The translations under genes were made by a program, and so were the position numbers. From Diphasiastrum complanatum (Eukaryota; Streptophyta; Lycopodiopsida; Lycopodiales; Lycopodiaceae): a stretch of DNA of 64,000 nt. Of this stretch, positions 1 through 11,179 are shown in pieces. The stretch is from assembly GCA_029204225.1 (NCBI GenBank), contig CM055098.1, forward strand, positions 26,197,765 to 26,261,764, given 5' to 3'. How positions within the stretch are numbered: position 1 is the first letter of the stretch; each line of letters starts with the position of its first letter. Below the pieces are notes generated by a model, which saw only the letters and a list, made by a program, of their open reading frames with translations, did no database searches and had not been told where the DNA came from.

Positions 1-1167
1 AGGTCATGTCGGGGCATATGTTCAAGGTTGTGAACAATGCCAGCGAAATAAAGTAGAAAGACTTAAAGTTGCGGGTCTTTTACATCCTTTGGAAACTCCC
101 AACAAGAAATGGGAAAGTATTTTAATGGATTTTGCGATTGGTCTCCCTAAAACTAGGAGTGGTCACGATGCCATTTGGGTAGTGGTTGACAAGCTAACCA
201 AGATGACGCAACATATACCAACTAAATTAATTGTCAAGACATCTGAACTAGCCTAGCTTTTCCTTGAAAAGTTGATCAGATTGTTTGGCTTGCCAAATGA
301 TATTGTTAGTGAGTGTGACTCCAAATTCACCAACAAGTTCTGGCAACGGTATTTGATAAACTTGAAACAACTCTTAGTCTTAGTTCTTTAGATCACCCAA
401 AATTTGATGGGCAAATAGAACGTGTCAACCAGACTTCCAAAGATATGCTTAAAACATATGTTTCTCACAGATAGTCTGATTGGAAAAAGTATCTCCTAAT
501 TGTTGAGTTCACGCACAATAGTGCAAAGCATTCTGCCAATGGATTCAGCCCCTTTTTATTGATGTATGGCGTTCAACCCGGTTCTCTAGTTTCTGTCATA
601 CTCAAAGGTCTCAAAGTGCAAGCTGTAGTGAATGTCTTACAAGATATGCAAAAAATGTTGCAAGTGGCCAAATAAAACATGAAAATTACTCAATTTTATG
701 CTAACCATCATTCACCTCGAGAAATTGAGGTCGAAATCTAGGTGTATCTTAGAATCCCTAAGGATCCTAAGGTACTAAGGACAAGAAAATGTCATAAGCT
801 ATCTCCAAGTATAGCGGTCCTTATAAGACTGTAAAGAGAATCAATCAGGTTGCTTATCTAGATCTTTCCATTGGGATTGGGGTTTATCTTGTTTTCCTTG
901 TAAGTCATTTGAAAGATAAATGTAATCGGAAGGATTTCCTAATTTTGGAAGGTTTGAGTTGGAAGATCTGTCTATCTTTGTGCCTAATGTGCCAAAAAAA
1001 GTGGTCGACATTTGTCGTCACCAGCTGAGAAACCGTTTGGTTTCTGAATTTCTAGTATGTTGGAAAGACAAGTCAGATGATGAGGACACTTGGGAAAGAG
1101 AATACTTTAATATTGAACTTCCCCTGGCTTGCTCCCATTAGGAGGAGACTCTTAAATGAGGAGGGAA
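1..1167 (+). pseudogene. Ty3/gypsy chromovirus pol 3' end (integrase + chromodomain), decayed
   Basis: Conceptual translation in shifting frames gives the end of the integrase zinc finger (CQQCQRNK), then catalytic-core signatures: WESILMDFAIGLPKT, DKLTKMTQHIPTK, VEFTHNSAKH and GFSPFLLMYG. A short open stretch at 959-1138 resembles an integrase-linked chromodomain (FLVCWKDKSDDEDTWE), which marks the chromovirus branch of Ty3/gypsy elements. In the living family the integrase inserts element cDNA and the chromodomain steers it to chromatin marks. An in-frame TAG near 254 and several frameshifts show this copy is dead. The element's 5' part lies outside the window. A purine-rich tract (about 1155-1167) and an LTR follow directly, as expected at a retrotransposon 3' end. 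The family call rests on motif recognition. Confidence 0.85.
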
Positions 1168-1899
1168 TGTTACGTACCCATAAGGGCACCCAACAAGTTA
1201 GGTGGAGATCTTTGTCATGGGACAAAATGCTATTATGGAGCTATAGGTCTTTTGGGTACCACATGTCAATGTCCTATTGGCCTGAGATGACGCCTTGTTG
1301 TGAACCTGCATCAGTGTGCACAACTGACGCGTGTCGATGGTCATGTGTGACTCCTATGGTCATAAATGACCCCACCTAGCCTATCTATAAAGAGTTGGAT
1401 CTCCATGAGCTTATCATTCATTCTCTCATGGAAAATGAAGAGCTCTTCGATTGGTGGTCAAATTAGGATGATTATCTAGGCCTTGGGATGTAGGTAGGCG
1501 AGGGTAGAGGGTAAGGTATGGTGGTATGGGGCATCATCACTTATCGGAGATCTGAGCTTGCTTGATGGTGGTCTATAGCTCGAATGCACGGGGGAGATGT
1601 GGTAGTACCTCTATGGATGAGCGGTAATATAGCGTTCGTCACCTGATTGTGTCTTAGCAATGACAAGAACGACGATGGAGATTCTAACATGCACCCATCG
1701 AAAGCAAACTTTGAAACTTAACCAAGCGACGCATGGAAATGTTTATTATATAAGTGAACTCTTTTTGCTTTAGTCATTGGATATATGTGTGATTGTTATG
1801 AAAACTCTTAAAATGCGTGCAATGGTGAGTCAGTGTGGTCTCATCCAATGTTGGGCAGGTATATGGGGTCCTAGTTAGTATCAATAATGGGTATCAACA
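1168..1899 (+). repeat. LTR of the Ty3/gypsy chromovirus (732 bp)
   Basis: The repeat starts TGTTACGTACCC directly after a polypurine tract (ATGAGGAGGGAA) and ends in CA at 1899, giving TG...CA termini. A TATA-like box lies inside. The coding remnant upstream fits a 3' LTR. Only one copy is in the window, so the borders come from terminal dinucleotides, the polypurine tract and the adjoining primer-site-like sequence. Confidence 0.7.
1386..1392 (+). promoter_or_regulatory. TATA-like box in the LTR
   Basis: TATAAAG lies about 220 bases into the LTR, where an LTR promoter is expected. No transcription evidence can be read from sequence. Confidence 0.4.
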
Positions 1900-1914
1900 T
1901 GGTATCACAGAACC
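1900..1914 (+). other. Primer-binding-site-like sequence after the LTR
   Basis: TGGTATCACAGAACC begins at the base after the LTR end. It resembles the initiator-Met tRNA primer site (TGGTATCAGAGCC) used by other elements in this window. A primer site belongs downstream of a 5' LTR, so its presence after an apparent 3' LTR is odd. Confidence 0.5.
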
Positions 1915-2603
1915 TACCTGACTATTATATAATTTTGTGATAGCAAAGTTTAGAATCGGATCTCCCAATATTAACTATCTTACTATTTATAGTGATAGCT
2001 GGGTTTGGGAGAGGAGATTTTCTCTATTTTGCCATGGTATTAATAGAAGTACTATTTTTTGTAATTTTTTTGATATTTCAGATTTTCTATATCTCAAATT
2101 ATGATATTACTCTTTTAAAAGAGTACTTTTATCGATTCGTATATGTTTATACTCAAGTTAATAACCGGCTAGTATCACCCTTGTGATATCAACCCGATTT
2201 ATACCAATCTACAACTTGTATAGCTTTGTCTCTTGATACCCAATTGATATTGGATTTTAAAAATAATTGCAACACATTGACCTGATTGGTATCAAAAAAT
2301 TTGATACCAATCCAACACTGGTTTCATCTCATAGAATAGCTTGTTCCTGAACTTGATTGAGGATGTAAGGAGAGACCTATTATCATCCAATCATCCATGA
2401 TTAGGCCTACACTCATCTAGACTCATTCTAATTCCACATATCACATAAATTTGACCAAGTTTCAAAATCTTTTTAGACTATCAACATTTTGGAGGCCCGA
2501 ACGGAAGACGTCGGGGTTTGGCCCCGACCCTCTTCAGCTCCCGACACGAGTCCCAGGTGCCGGCCTGCTGTTGCCCGGCCTGTCTGCCCACTGCTCGCCC
2601 AGT
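1915..2603. other. Non-coding interval between retrotransposons
   Basis: No convincing gene. The left part is AT-rich with several GATACCAA/TTGGTATC words. The right part (about 2480-2603) is abruptly GC-rich and continues, after the family A insertion, at 18045, so it is the pre-insertion target. Small open frames on both strands here do not look like proteins. Confidence 0.5.
2284..2312. repeat. Perfect 13-bp inverted repeat
   Basis: GATTGGTATCAAA at 2284-2296 and TTTGATACCAATC at 2300-2312 are exact reverse complements separated by three A bases. No function is assigned. Confidence 0.8.
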
Positions 2604-2608
2604 CTGCC

Positions 2609-3528
2609 TGTTGTAAAGCTGACTCGAGTGCACCCAACATGCCTTGTAAGACTCTAAGGGGTGACACTCTCTCAGGTCCCAAAGCAAGTTAGAACGTCAA
2701 GGATTGAGCCTCCGACCTGTGGTGAGCCAGTCAAGTAGTCACAAGTCATGAGCTAGCTCTGGAGCTCGAGTCATGGCCTAGTCAGGAAGCAAGTTGATTC
2801 TGCCGCCGGGATGACTCCCGGGACCCATGTCCGGGAGCCAGACTGATTCTGCCAGGCTTGCCAGGCTTTAATCAGCAAAATAAAAACTAAGTCCTAAGAA
2901 GCGTGCTTTACCAGAAAGCACTATGTTTCAAACCAGAGGGGGTGCGCCGAATCACAACAGAACTATAGGGGGAGTCCGGCAGACAGAAACTTGGGCAGCT
3001 CAACCAGCGCCAAGAATCCAGTGGCCAGGTCTCAGCTCCCTCTACCAGCACGAGTCAGGCACAATGCCCAGCACGTGTTGGTGGCCCCGAGACCAGTCAG
3101 TCTATGTATGAAGTTAACATCTTCCAAATCTAATAAAGTTGATCCTTGGGAATGATTACCATTTCGGTTTTGCCTCCGGGACTGGTCCAAGTGGAAGGAC
3201 CCTTACTACAACCTTTTTGCGTCACCGGTGCCTAAGAGTCCACGTCACCGACGTGTGGCTTGCCGCTATGCCAATTGGTCAGTTTGGCAACCACTATGCC
3301 TTGGGTTTCATGTGTGGCTTGTCTTTGCCTTTGGTTACCTTTTGGGGATGGATTCTGAGTTGGCTTTCGGGTTGGTTGGGATTCCAGTTTTTCTTAAGTC
3401 TGAATGGTTAAGCTTGTTACGTTTTTGAGTTGGCTTTTACGTAAGTGCATGATGGATGAATGTTAGACTTAAGCGCATGTTGGAGAAACCGCTCAAGTCC
3501 CAGCGCCCTTTGAGGCATCGGCGCAACA
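2609..3528 (+). repeat. Family A 5' LTR (920 bp)
   Basis: Starts TGTTGTAAAGCTGACTC and ends GGCGCAACA. It aligns along its length with the 3' LTR (919 bp once the inserted solo LTR is removed) and with the inverted copy at 14640-15555. An AATAAA at 3132-3137 is a plausible polyadenylation signal. Runs of GGCGCC-type words found in family B LTRs are absent. Confidence 0.92.
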
Positions 3529-3530
3529 TG

Positions 3531-3543
3531 TGGTATCAGAGCC
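3531..3543 (+). other. Family A primer binding site (initiator-Met tRNA)
   Basis: TGGTATCAGAGCC lies two bases after the LTR and matches the complement of the plant initiator-Met tRNA 3' end, the usual minus-strand primer of these elements. Confidence 0.9.
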
Positions 3544-4362
3544 GACTAGCCGGTCAGCTACGCAAGTCTCACATGGATGGCCACGTCTTGGGATTTGTCA
3601 GGACAACCGTTGTGCAAGGTGCTGCCCACAGTGTAAGCACGGGTGCGTCCACGGTCGGGGTGGTCAACAGAACGGGGGACTTGATGAGGCAAGGTGCTGC
3701 CCTTGAGGTGTAAGCACGGTCAGTTCCCGCGGTTTGGGCCTGGTGCCGTCTGCACGTAGGACAGATGAGGCAATGTGCTGCCATTAGGTTGGTGAAAGCC
3801 CAGTCTGTGCCTTGTGGGGTGTGGGGTGACATATTCGAACTGTACGGGTTAACCATTGATACAGAGATGCTGCTCGAATTTGGGAGTAAAGCACGAGTGG
3901 TTAGCTGCCGGTGCGAGATAGTTGCCGATCGTTTAGCTATAAGGGCTATTGACCAAAACGTGGTGGGGCGTGACTGAGACAATGTGCTGCTTAATGGTGA
4001 AAGCACGGATGGTTGGATGGATGTTTCCCAGTGGGCTAATTCTGTGATAAATTTGTGTGGGCGCGGCTAGGCAAAGGTCCTATGTCCGGTCTCAGGGGGG
4101 ATTGTGGCTTGAGAGGGATCCTTTGTGTTTGCTTTGGTTGGTATGTTCCGTTTGTTGTGTGCTTGCTTGGACACAAATGACCTGGTTCCTACTTGGCTCT
4201 CAGGTGATGTGAGCATGCTAAGTTTGAGGAGGGAATATTTTCATTGAAGCTGATTTAATAAAGAAAAAAAGAGAGTTGTGGGGCACGGCCGACAGAAGGG
4301 AGAGTTTTCAAAAATAAAAAAGATTGAGGTGATAATCTGTTGGAAGTACACCTCTTACTATA
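3544..4362 (+). other. Family A leader with five stem-loop units
   Basis: This untranslated leader carries five units in which GTGCTGC is followed 8-16 bases later by a purine-rich AAGCAC-type arm: 3619-3640, 3694-3717, 3775-3800, 3866-3894 and 3984-4006. GTGCT can pair with AGCAC in unit 1, 2 and 5. The third unit here has AGCCC instead, while the inverted copy keeps AGCAC. Unit 4 has ATGCT against AGCAC. The same series occurs in the family B leader. Leader position and conservation suggest an RNA structure, perhaps for dimerisation or packaging, which is inference. Small ORFs in this interval look like chance. Confidence 0.6.
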
Positions 4363-4531
4363 ATGGAGGACCACCTTGATGAGTTACGAGCATTGACGGA
4401 CAGAGAGGAGCAGGTTCGAGAATACGGCTCCCGCATGCATCGAGATGGCACCAGGTCCAAGTCAAGAAAGAAAGAGCGTATGCACTCCACAGTGGCGCCT
4501 CTCCAAGAAAAGATGGGTGGCCCTTCTGAAC
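4363..4531 (+). pseudogene. Family A gag, first segment
   Basis: The ATG at 4363 opens a charged N-terminal Gag segment (starts MEDHLDELRALTDREEQ) that stays open until the family B insertion at 4532. The same reading continues at 9575 after one copy of TGAAC. The inverted copy at 13417-13830 preserves the uninterrupted version and so serves as an empty-site reference. Gag forms the virus-like particle in living relatives. The insertion makes this copy non-functional. Confidence 0.75.
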
Positions 4532-5749
4532 TGTTGTAAAGCTACCTTTACAAGCTTTACTTCCGGCGCCATCGGCGCCAGCTATGTCCCCGGCGCCAGC
4601 AGCGCCCCTGCTGCTCCCGGCGCCACTGTGACCAGAATCCAGCCGGCTCCAAGTTCCTATGGCTGAAAATCTTTGATCGGTTCTAGCGAAGTCCAGAGAG
4701 CTCAGATCGATGTGCAATCACCTCACACGATCTAGGCATGATTAAAAGAAGCCTGGGGATCAATAAAATCTAGAGAGAGAAAATGACTTTCTAGAAAAAG
4801 AAAATCCTAGAGAGAGAAAAACGTGCTTTACCAGCTTGGGTAGAGTGCTTGGTATGAGGGGGGGTGCCGAATCACACCAATACTATAGGGGAGTGCAGGT
4901 TGCGACTCAGGGCGAGCTCCAACCAAGTCTCAGCCTCCCTTGCTGGAATGTTGTCATGGCTCTCGCCTTGGCATGCTAGCGCCCCGGAGACTAGGGTCGG
5001 TCACACACTTGAAATGTAACCTTCTCAGATTTATCAATAAAGTGGGATTTTTCTCAAACTGACTCTGATTACCTTCTGGGTTTCAGTGTTCGGTAAAAGT
5101 GCCAGTTGTAAGGCCGCTTTCAAAATTTTTAACTTGGCACATAGCTGAGGGTCGTATCCCGGGACGCCAGCGGTATGCCGTCGGGACCATTCGGTTCGTG
5201 GCGCCAGCGGTATGCTGTCGGGACCATTTGGTCCAGGAACTGGTTGTTTCCATATCTGTCGCGGCTTGTGGTTCTGAGTGTTCCTTGCATGAACGTGAAT
5301 GGGTTAAGCTCTTGGGGAACGGGCTCTAACCTGTCGGCTGAGTTGGATGGCTTGCTTTGGTGGATGTTACCTGTTTATGGCTGTTCAGTCTGGCGTGGCG
5401 CCAGGTTGGCTTCCAGCGCTCGTGACGAAGCTTTCAGTTGGTTAAGTCTGATGTAAGTCAGACCGCTTGCTTGGAATGGATGTTACTCGTTTGTAACGAA
5501 GCTTCGAGTTGGTTACGTTTGATGTATGTCGGGCGGCTTGCTTGGAGGGAAGTCACCCACGTCGGGACCCCCGATCGGGCATGGCGCCAGGTTGGATCTC
5601 AATGTTGGTTTTCGGAACTTCAAGTTGGTTAAGTCTGATCGTTGTTGGCGAGTTGGCTGCTTGTATGTCAAGTGGGTTTGGATGGCAAGAGTTGAAGGCT
5701 GGGAAGCTAAGTCGTGGTTCCCGGCTCCCTTTGGGATGCCTGCGCTACA
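4532..5749 (+). repeat. Family B 5' LTR (1218 bp)
   Basis: Starts TGTTGTAAAGCTACC and ends TGCGCTACA. The first 100 bases hold a cluster of the palindrome GGCGCC. AATAAA near 5036 may be the polyadenylation signal. Open frames inside (for example 5175-5453, 5509-5931) recur in every copy but resemble no protein. Confidence 0.92.
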
Positions 5750-5751
5750 TG

Positions 5752-5764
5752 TGGTATCAGAGCC
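5752..5764 (+). other. Family B primer binding site
   Basis: TGGTATCAGAGCC lies two bases after the LTR, identical to that of family A. Confidence 0.9.
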
Positions 5765-6320
5765 GACTGGCCGGTCAGCTATGCGGATCTCACGGAAATG
5801 GCCACGGTTTGGGGTTCATCAAGACAACTGTTGTGCAAGGTGCTGCCCACAGTGTAAGCACGGGTGCGTCCACGGTCGGGGTGGTCGGCAGAACGGGGGA
5901 CTTGATGAGTCAAAGTGCTGCCCTTGAGGTGTAAGCACGGTCAGTTCTCGCGGTTCGGGCCTGGCGCTGTCTGCACGTAGGACGGATGAGGCAAAGTGCT
6001 GCCTAGGGAGGTGAAAGCACGGTCTGTACCTTGTGGGGTGCGGGGCGACATATTCGAACTGTACGGGTTAACCATTGATACAGAGATGCTGCTCGAATTC
6101 GGGTGTAAAGCACGGGTGGTTAGCTGCCGGTGCGGGATAGCTGCCGATCGTTTAGCTATAAGGGCTATCGACCAAAAAGTGGTGGGGCGTGACTGAGGCA
6201 ATGTGCTGCTTAATGGTGAAAGCACGGATAGTTGGAGGGGTGTCCTATGTGGGCTGATTCTGTGATCGATTTGTATGGGCGCGGCCAGGCAAAGGTCCGT
6301 TGGCAGGACCATCTCAAAGG
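5765..6320 (+). other. Family B leader with five stem-loop units, homologous to family A
   Basis: Nearly identical to the family A leader. GTGCT...AGCAC units lie at 5840-5861, 5915-5938, 5996-6020, 6085-6113 (ATGCT first arm) and 6203-6225. Keeping this leader while lacking genes suggests a cis-acting role in RNA packaging or priming. Confidence 0.65.
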
Positions 6321-6501
6321 GGGACCTTGCCTTTGTTACTTGTTAGTAAACCTGCCTGAGTGTCTTACTTGTACGTATTCGTGGTGAGTCTTAGTACTCG
6401 TGCTTTGCCTGGTTTGCATGATTGCTTGTGATACAAGGAGCTGATGGCTCGAGAAGGAATCTTTTCTTTTGAAGGCTGATACCATTAAACAAAGAGGACT
6501 A

Positions 6502-7003
6502 CAGAATCTGTGGGGCGGATTTGAAGTTCAAGTACTCACACGTGAACGACAACGAAACGACTCAATGTTTGCAAAGGATGGATGGCTAGCCTGTTTCTTG
6601 GGTTAGTTTCATTTGCGACAACGCCCACCAGACGCAAGCAGGAAGTCAAAAGTTGGAAAGGGCCATTTCAGTGGAGATCTTCTATGGAGCAGTTGGTCTT
6701 CATTTTGGGACGGCCACCTTCGGAACTGAAACTCACTGAGCATGGGCGATATCCAGAATCTGTGCGGCAGATTTGCAGTTCAAGTACTCGCACGTGAACG
6801 ACAACGAAATGACTCAATGTTTGCAAAGGATGGATGACTAGCCTGTTTCTTGGGTTAGTTTCATTTGCGACAACGCCCACCAGACGCAAGCAGGAAGTCA
6901 AAAGTTGGAAAGGGCAATTTCAGGGGAGATCTTCTATAGCAGTTGGTCTTCATTTTGGGATGGCCACCTTCGGAACTGAAACTCACTGAGCATGGGTGAT
7001 ATC
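6502..7003 (+). repeat. Tandem duplication, two units of about 252 bp
   Basis: Unit 1 (6502-6753) and unit 2 (6754-7003) both start at CAGAATCTG and align throughout with few substitutions and a small gap. ORFs 6582-6794 and 6668-6901 read through the repeat and look accidental. Confidence 0.9.
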
Positions 7004-8300
7004 CAGTATCAGTTGGGTTTTTCCTCAAAAGGGGAAAAGACTAGGATCCTCTTCAGAGATTGGCAACAAGTTGGATCGAGCCATAATCCTAGCAGATGGG
7101 AAGCAAAGTGTTGGAAAGGCTTTTTGTTCGAAGAACTCTACTCTAAGTCCGATCAACTGATTTATTAAGTGGAGGGGAACTATCACACACACCTCTCTCT
7201 TGGGGCAAATTTTAGATGAAAGTTGATCAAAATGGGGGCAAATTCAAGGTGACCTAGCCATACTCACACGAGGAGACTGGCGAACTTTGGACCTAATAAG
7301 TTGACAAGTTTTTGTTGTGGAAAGGAAAGTTTGTTATAGGCTTTCTCTGGACCAGCAATGATGAGAAAACATATGAGTACGCTGGCTTGTGTTACGTGTA
7401 AGGCAGCTGATCAATGAAGGAACTGTAAAAGTTGAGTCTTGCATGAGAGACTTGGTATTTCGAACGGACGCTAAGGGGCAGTTCGCGTTGAGATCGGATT
7501 AGTGCAAACTCTGGGTGCATGTTTCTGATTCAAAGAGAGCTACTTGAAGCCAAGCTCGATGTACACTTCTTGTTTTGACTGTGAGGCAACTAACCAGTGA
7601 TGGAATTGTGAAAGTCAAGTTTTGCGCGACGGACATGGTGCTTCAAACAAACGCGAAGAGATAGTTCGGATGCGGATCAAACTGGTGCGACCCTTTGGCT
7701 TTCCACGAGGTCAATGGTTACATTTGGGCTGATTCAAAGAGCTACTTCAAGCTAAGTGAGAGGTGCATTGCGGAGTACTCAATCTTTGCCTACCTTAAAG
7801 AGCCAAGATGGAAAAGTATCAAGATCAGGCTTGGACAAGGAGAGAAATCAAGGTGCAGAAGCGACAAGGCACGGAGTGGACCATAAAGTGGGCAATCAAA
7901 CGATAAATCCTTCGGCTCAGGGAGCCTTGATACCTGTGCGGAACTGAACAAATCTGGAGCACAGGGAGCTCAACACAAAGTGCATCAAGGACAAATCAGG
8001 AGCTCAAAGGAGTTCCAAAGTCGAAAGTCAGAAGCGACAGGGGCGAACATTTCAAAGAAAGGCCTCTGTCACCAGTTAATAAGGTTCTCGGGTTTTACGA
8101 AAGCGATATCAAATCTACGCTTTTCCCAGACAAAGATATATTTTCAAGTTATGTAATTTTTCAGTACAAAGAGCTGAGCCTCCGACTTGTGGTGTGCCAG
8201 CTTCAATGTTAATAAAAAGTGGCCAGTAAATTGAGTACTGTGCCAAGTAGCTTAAATGTATAGTTATTTTAATTGGGAGACACCTTTACTTTAATCTGAC
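7004..8300 (+). other. Family B interior without recognisable genes
   Basis: Repetitive wording is seen (two loosely related stretches about 7380-7560 and 7560-7740 share phrases such as GAGAGACTTGG/GACGGACATGG and AAGAGAGCTACTT). No domain or long open frame was found on either strand. Confidence 0.5.
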
Positions 8301-8339
8301 ATCTGATGAGGACATCAGATTTTATAAAGGTGGGGTGGA
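8301..8339 (+). other. 3' hairpin and polypurine tract of family B
   Basis: ATCTGATG and CATCAGAT pair as an 8-bp stem around AGGA (8301-8320). A purine-rich tract (AAAGGTGGGGTGGA) then abuts the 3' LTR and should prime plus-strand synthesis. Family A keeps the hairpin core at 15834-15849. Confidence 0.75.
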
Positions 8340-9569
8340 TGTTGTAAAGCTACCTTTACAAGCTTTACTTCCGGCGCCATCGGCGCCAGCTATGTCCCCG
8401 GCGCCAGCAGCGCCCCTGCTGCTCCCGGCGCCACTCCCGGCGCCACTGTGACCAGAATCCAGCCGGCGCCAAGTTCCTATGGCTGAAAATCTTTGATCGG
8501 TTCTAGCGAAGTCCAGAGAGCTCAGATCGATGTGCAATCACCTCACACGATCTAGGCATGATTAAAGGAAGCCTGGGGATCAATAAAATCTAGAGAGAGA
8601 AAATGACTTTCTAGAAAGAGAAAATCCTAGAGAGAGAAAAACGTGCTTTACCAGCTTGGGTAGAGTGCTTGGTATGAGGGGGGGTGCCGAATCACACCAA
8701 TACTATAGGGGAGTGCAGGTTGCGACTCAGGGCGAGCTCCAACCAAGTCTCAGCCTCCCTTGCTGGAATGTTGTCATGGCTCTCGCCTTGGCATGCTAGC
8801 GCCCCGGAGACTAGGGTCGGTCACACACTTGAAATGTAACCTTCTCAGATTTATCAATAAAGTGGGATTTTTCTCAAACTGACTCTGATTACCTTCTGGG
8901 TTTCAGTGTTCGGTAAAAGTGCCAGTTGTAAGGCCGCTTTCAAAATTTTTAACTTGGCACATAGCTGAGGGTCGTATCCCGGGACGCCAGCGGTATGCCG
9001 TCGGGACCATTCGGTCCGTGGCGCCAGCGGTATGCTGTCGGGACCATTTGGTCCAGGAACTGGTTGTTTCCATATCTGTCGCGGCTTGTGGTTCTGAGTG
9101 TTCCTTGCATGAACTTGAATGGGTTAAGCTCTTGGGGAACGGGCTCTAACCTGTCGGCTGAGTTGGATGGCTTGCTTTGGTGGATGTTACCTGTTTATGG
9201 CTGTCCAATCTGGCGTGGCGCCAGGTTGGCTTCCAGCGCTCGTGACGAAGCTTTCAGTTGGTTAAGTCTGATGTAAGTCAGACCGCTTGCTTGGAATGGA
9301 TGTTACTCGTTTGTAACGAAGCTTCGAGTTGGTTAAGTTTGATGTATGTCGGGCGGCTTGCTTGGAGGGAAGTCACCCACGTCGGGACCCCCGATCTGGC
9401 ATGGCGCCAGGTTGGATCTCAATGTTGGTTTTCGGAACTTCAAGTTGGTTAAGTCTGATCGTTGTTGGCGAGTTGGCTGCTTGTATGTCAAGTGGGTTTG
9501 GATGGCAAGAGTTGAAGGCTAGGAAGCTAAGTCGTGGTTCCCGGCTCCCTTTGGGATGCCTGCGCTACA
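8340..9569 (+). repeat. Family B 3' LTR (1230 bp)
   Basis: Pairs with the LTR at 4532-5749. The length difference is mainly one extra 12-base GGCGCC-containing unit in the U3 start. Confidence 0.92.
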
Positions 9570-9574
9570 TGAAC

Positions 9575-9940
9575 CTACACCAAGAGACGAACCCTTGCTA
9601 GAGGCGCAACAAGACCTCTTTGAAGTGAAAATGCGGCAATACTTATCAAGCGCAATGACGTCTATGCTTAGCGAGGTGAAGAAGGACAGAGAAACAGAAA
9701 GGAAAGAATGACAAACATCCCTGCGAGCCATGAACCTTACTCAATTCGACCTTGTTAGAGAAATGAGAGACGGGCTAACACAGCTCGAAGCCAGGTTTGA
9801 AGAGTTGGAGGCTACTAGAGGGAATGCAGTGGCGCCTCCTCCACAGATACCAAGAGAACCACGAGTGCGAAACACAGAAGGCCCAAAGAAGACTGCCAAA
9901 ATAAAAGCACCACCTACTTTCGAAGGAGAGCGTGACATTT
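9575..9940 (+). pseudogene. Family A gag, second segment
   Basis: Continues the Gag reading from 4531, giving acidic/basic helices and a proline-rich stretch (PPPQIPREPRVR), then APPTFEGERD, a common entry into the Retrotrans_gag capsid domain. A TGA near 9708 interrupts it. The frame is cut at 9941 by a second family B insertion. Confidence 0.7.
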
Positions 9941-11179
9941 TGTTGTAAAGCTACCTTTACAAGCTTTACTTCCGGCGCCAACTATGTCCCCGGCGCCAGC
10001 AGCGCCCCTGCTGCTGCTCCCGGCGCCAACGGCGCCGACGCCGCTCCCGACGCCACTGTGACCAGAATCCAGCCAGCGCCAAGTTCCTATGGCTGAAAAT
10101 CTTTGATCGGTTCTAGCGAAGTCCAGAGAGCTCAGATCGATGTGCAATCACCTCACACGATCTAGGCATGATTAAAGGAAGCCTGGGGATCAATAAAATC
10201 TAGAGAGAGAAAATGACTTTCTAGAAAGAGAAAATCCTAGAGAGAGAAAAACGTGCTTTACCAGCTTGGGTAGAGTGCTTGGTATGAGGGGGGTTGCCGA
10301 ATCACACCAATACTATAGGGGAGTGCGGGTTGTGACTCAGGGCGAGCTCCAACCAAGTCTCAGCCTCCCTTGCTGGAATGTTGTCATGGCTCTCGCCTTG
10401 GCATGCTAGCGCCCCGGAGACTAGGGTCGGTCACACACTTGAAATGTAACCTTCTCAGATTTATCAATAAAGTGGGATTTTTCTCAAACTGACTCTGATT
10501 ACCTTCTGGGTTTCAGTGTTCGGTAAAAGCGCCAGTTGTAAGGCCGCTTTCAAAATTTTTAACTTGGCACATAGCTGAGGGTCGTATCCCGGGACGCCAG
10601 CGGTATGCCGTCGGGACCATTCGGTCCGTGGCGCCAGCGGTATGCTGTCGGGACCATTTGGTCCAGGAACTGGTTGTTTCCATATCTGTCGCGGCTTGTG
10701 GTTCTGAGTGTTCCTTGCATGAACGTGAATGGGTTAAGCTCTTGGGGAACGGGCTCTAACCTGTCGGCTGAGTTGGATGGCTTGCTTGGGTGGATGTTAC
10801 CTGTTTATGGCTGCCCAGTCTGGCGAGGCGCCAGGTTGGCTTCCAGCGCTCGTGACGAAGCTTTCAGTTGGTTAAGTCTGATGTAAGTCAGACCGCTTGC
10901 TTGGAATGGATGTTACTCGTTTGTAACGAAGCTTTGAGTTGGTTAAGTTTGATGTATGTCGGGCGGCTTGCTTGGAGGGAAATCACCCACATCGGGACCT
11001 CCGATCTGGCATGGCGCTAGGTTGGATCTCAATGTTGGTCCTCGGAACTTCAAGTTGGTTAAGTCTGATCGTTGTTGGCGAGTTGGCTGCTTGTATGTCA
11101 AGTGGGTTCGGATGGCAAGCGTTGAAGGCTGGGAAGCTAAGTCGTGGTTCCCGGCTCCCTTTGGGATGCCTGCGCTACA
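9941..11179 (+). repeat. Family B 5' LTR of the deleted element (1239 bp)
   Basis: Same termini as the other B LTRs, with a different number of GGCGCC-type units near the start. Confidence 0.9.

Larger units (their letters stand above)
4532..9569 (+). mobile_element. Family B LTR retrotransposon, complete, non-autonomous (5038 bp)
   Basis: Two 1.2-kb LTRs (4532-5749, 8340-9569) bound the element, with target duplication TGAAC at 4527-4531 and 9570-9574. The primer site is at 5752 and the polypurine tract just before 8340. The 2.6-kb interior has no recognisable gag, protease, reverse transcriptase or integrase, only a leader homologous to family A, a 252-bp tandem duplication and unassigned sequence. 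By eye the LTRs differ at roughly ten bases plus one 12-base unit, so insertion is recent relative to its host. Large LTRs and no coding fit a LARD-like parasite probably mobilised by family A-related machinery (inference). Confidence 0.92.

Noticed and set aside
5175-5931. Open frames of 90-140 codons repeated in every family B LTR
   Set aside because: They overlap in different frames, have no domain, and recur only because the LTR recurs.
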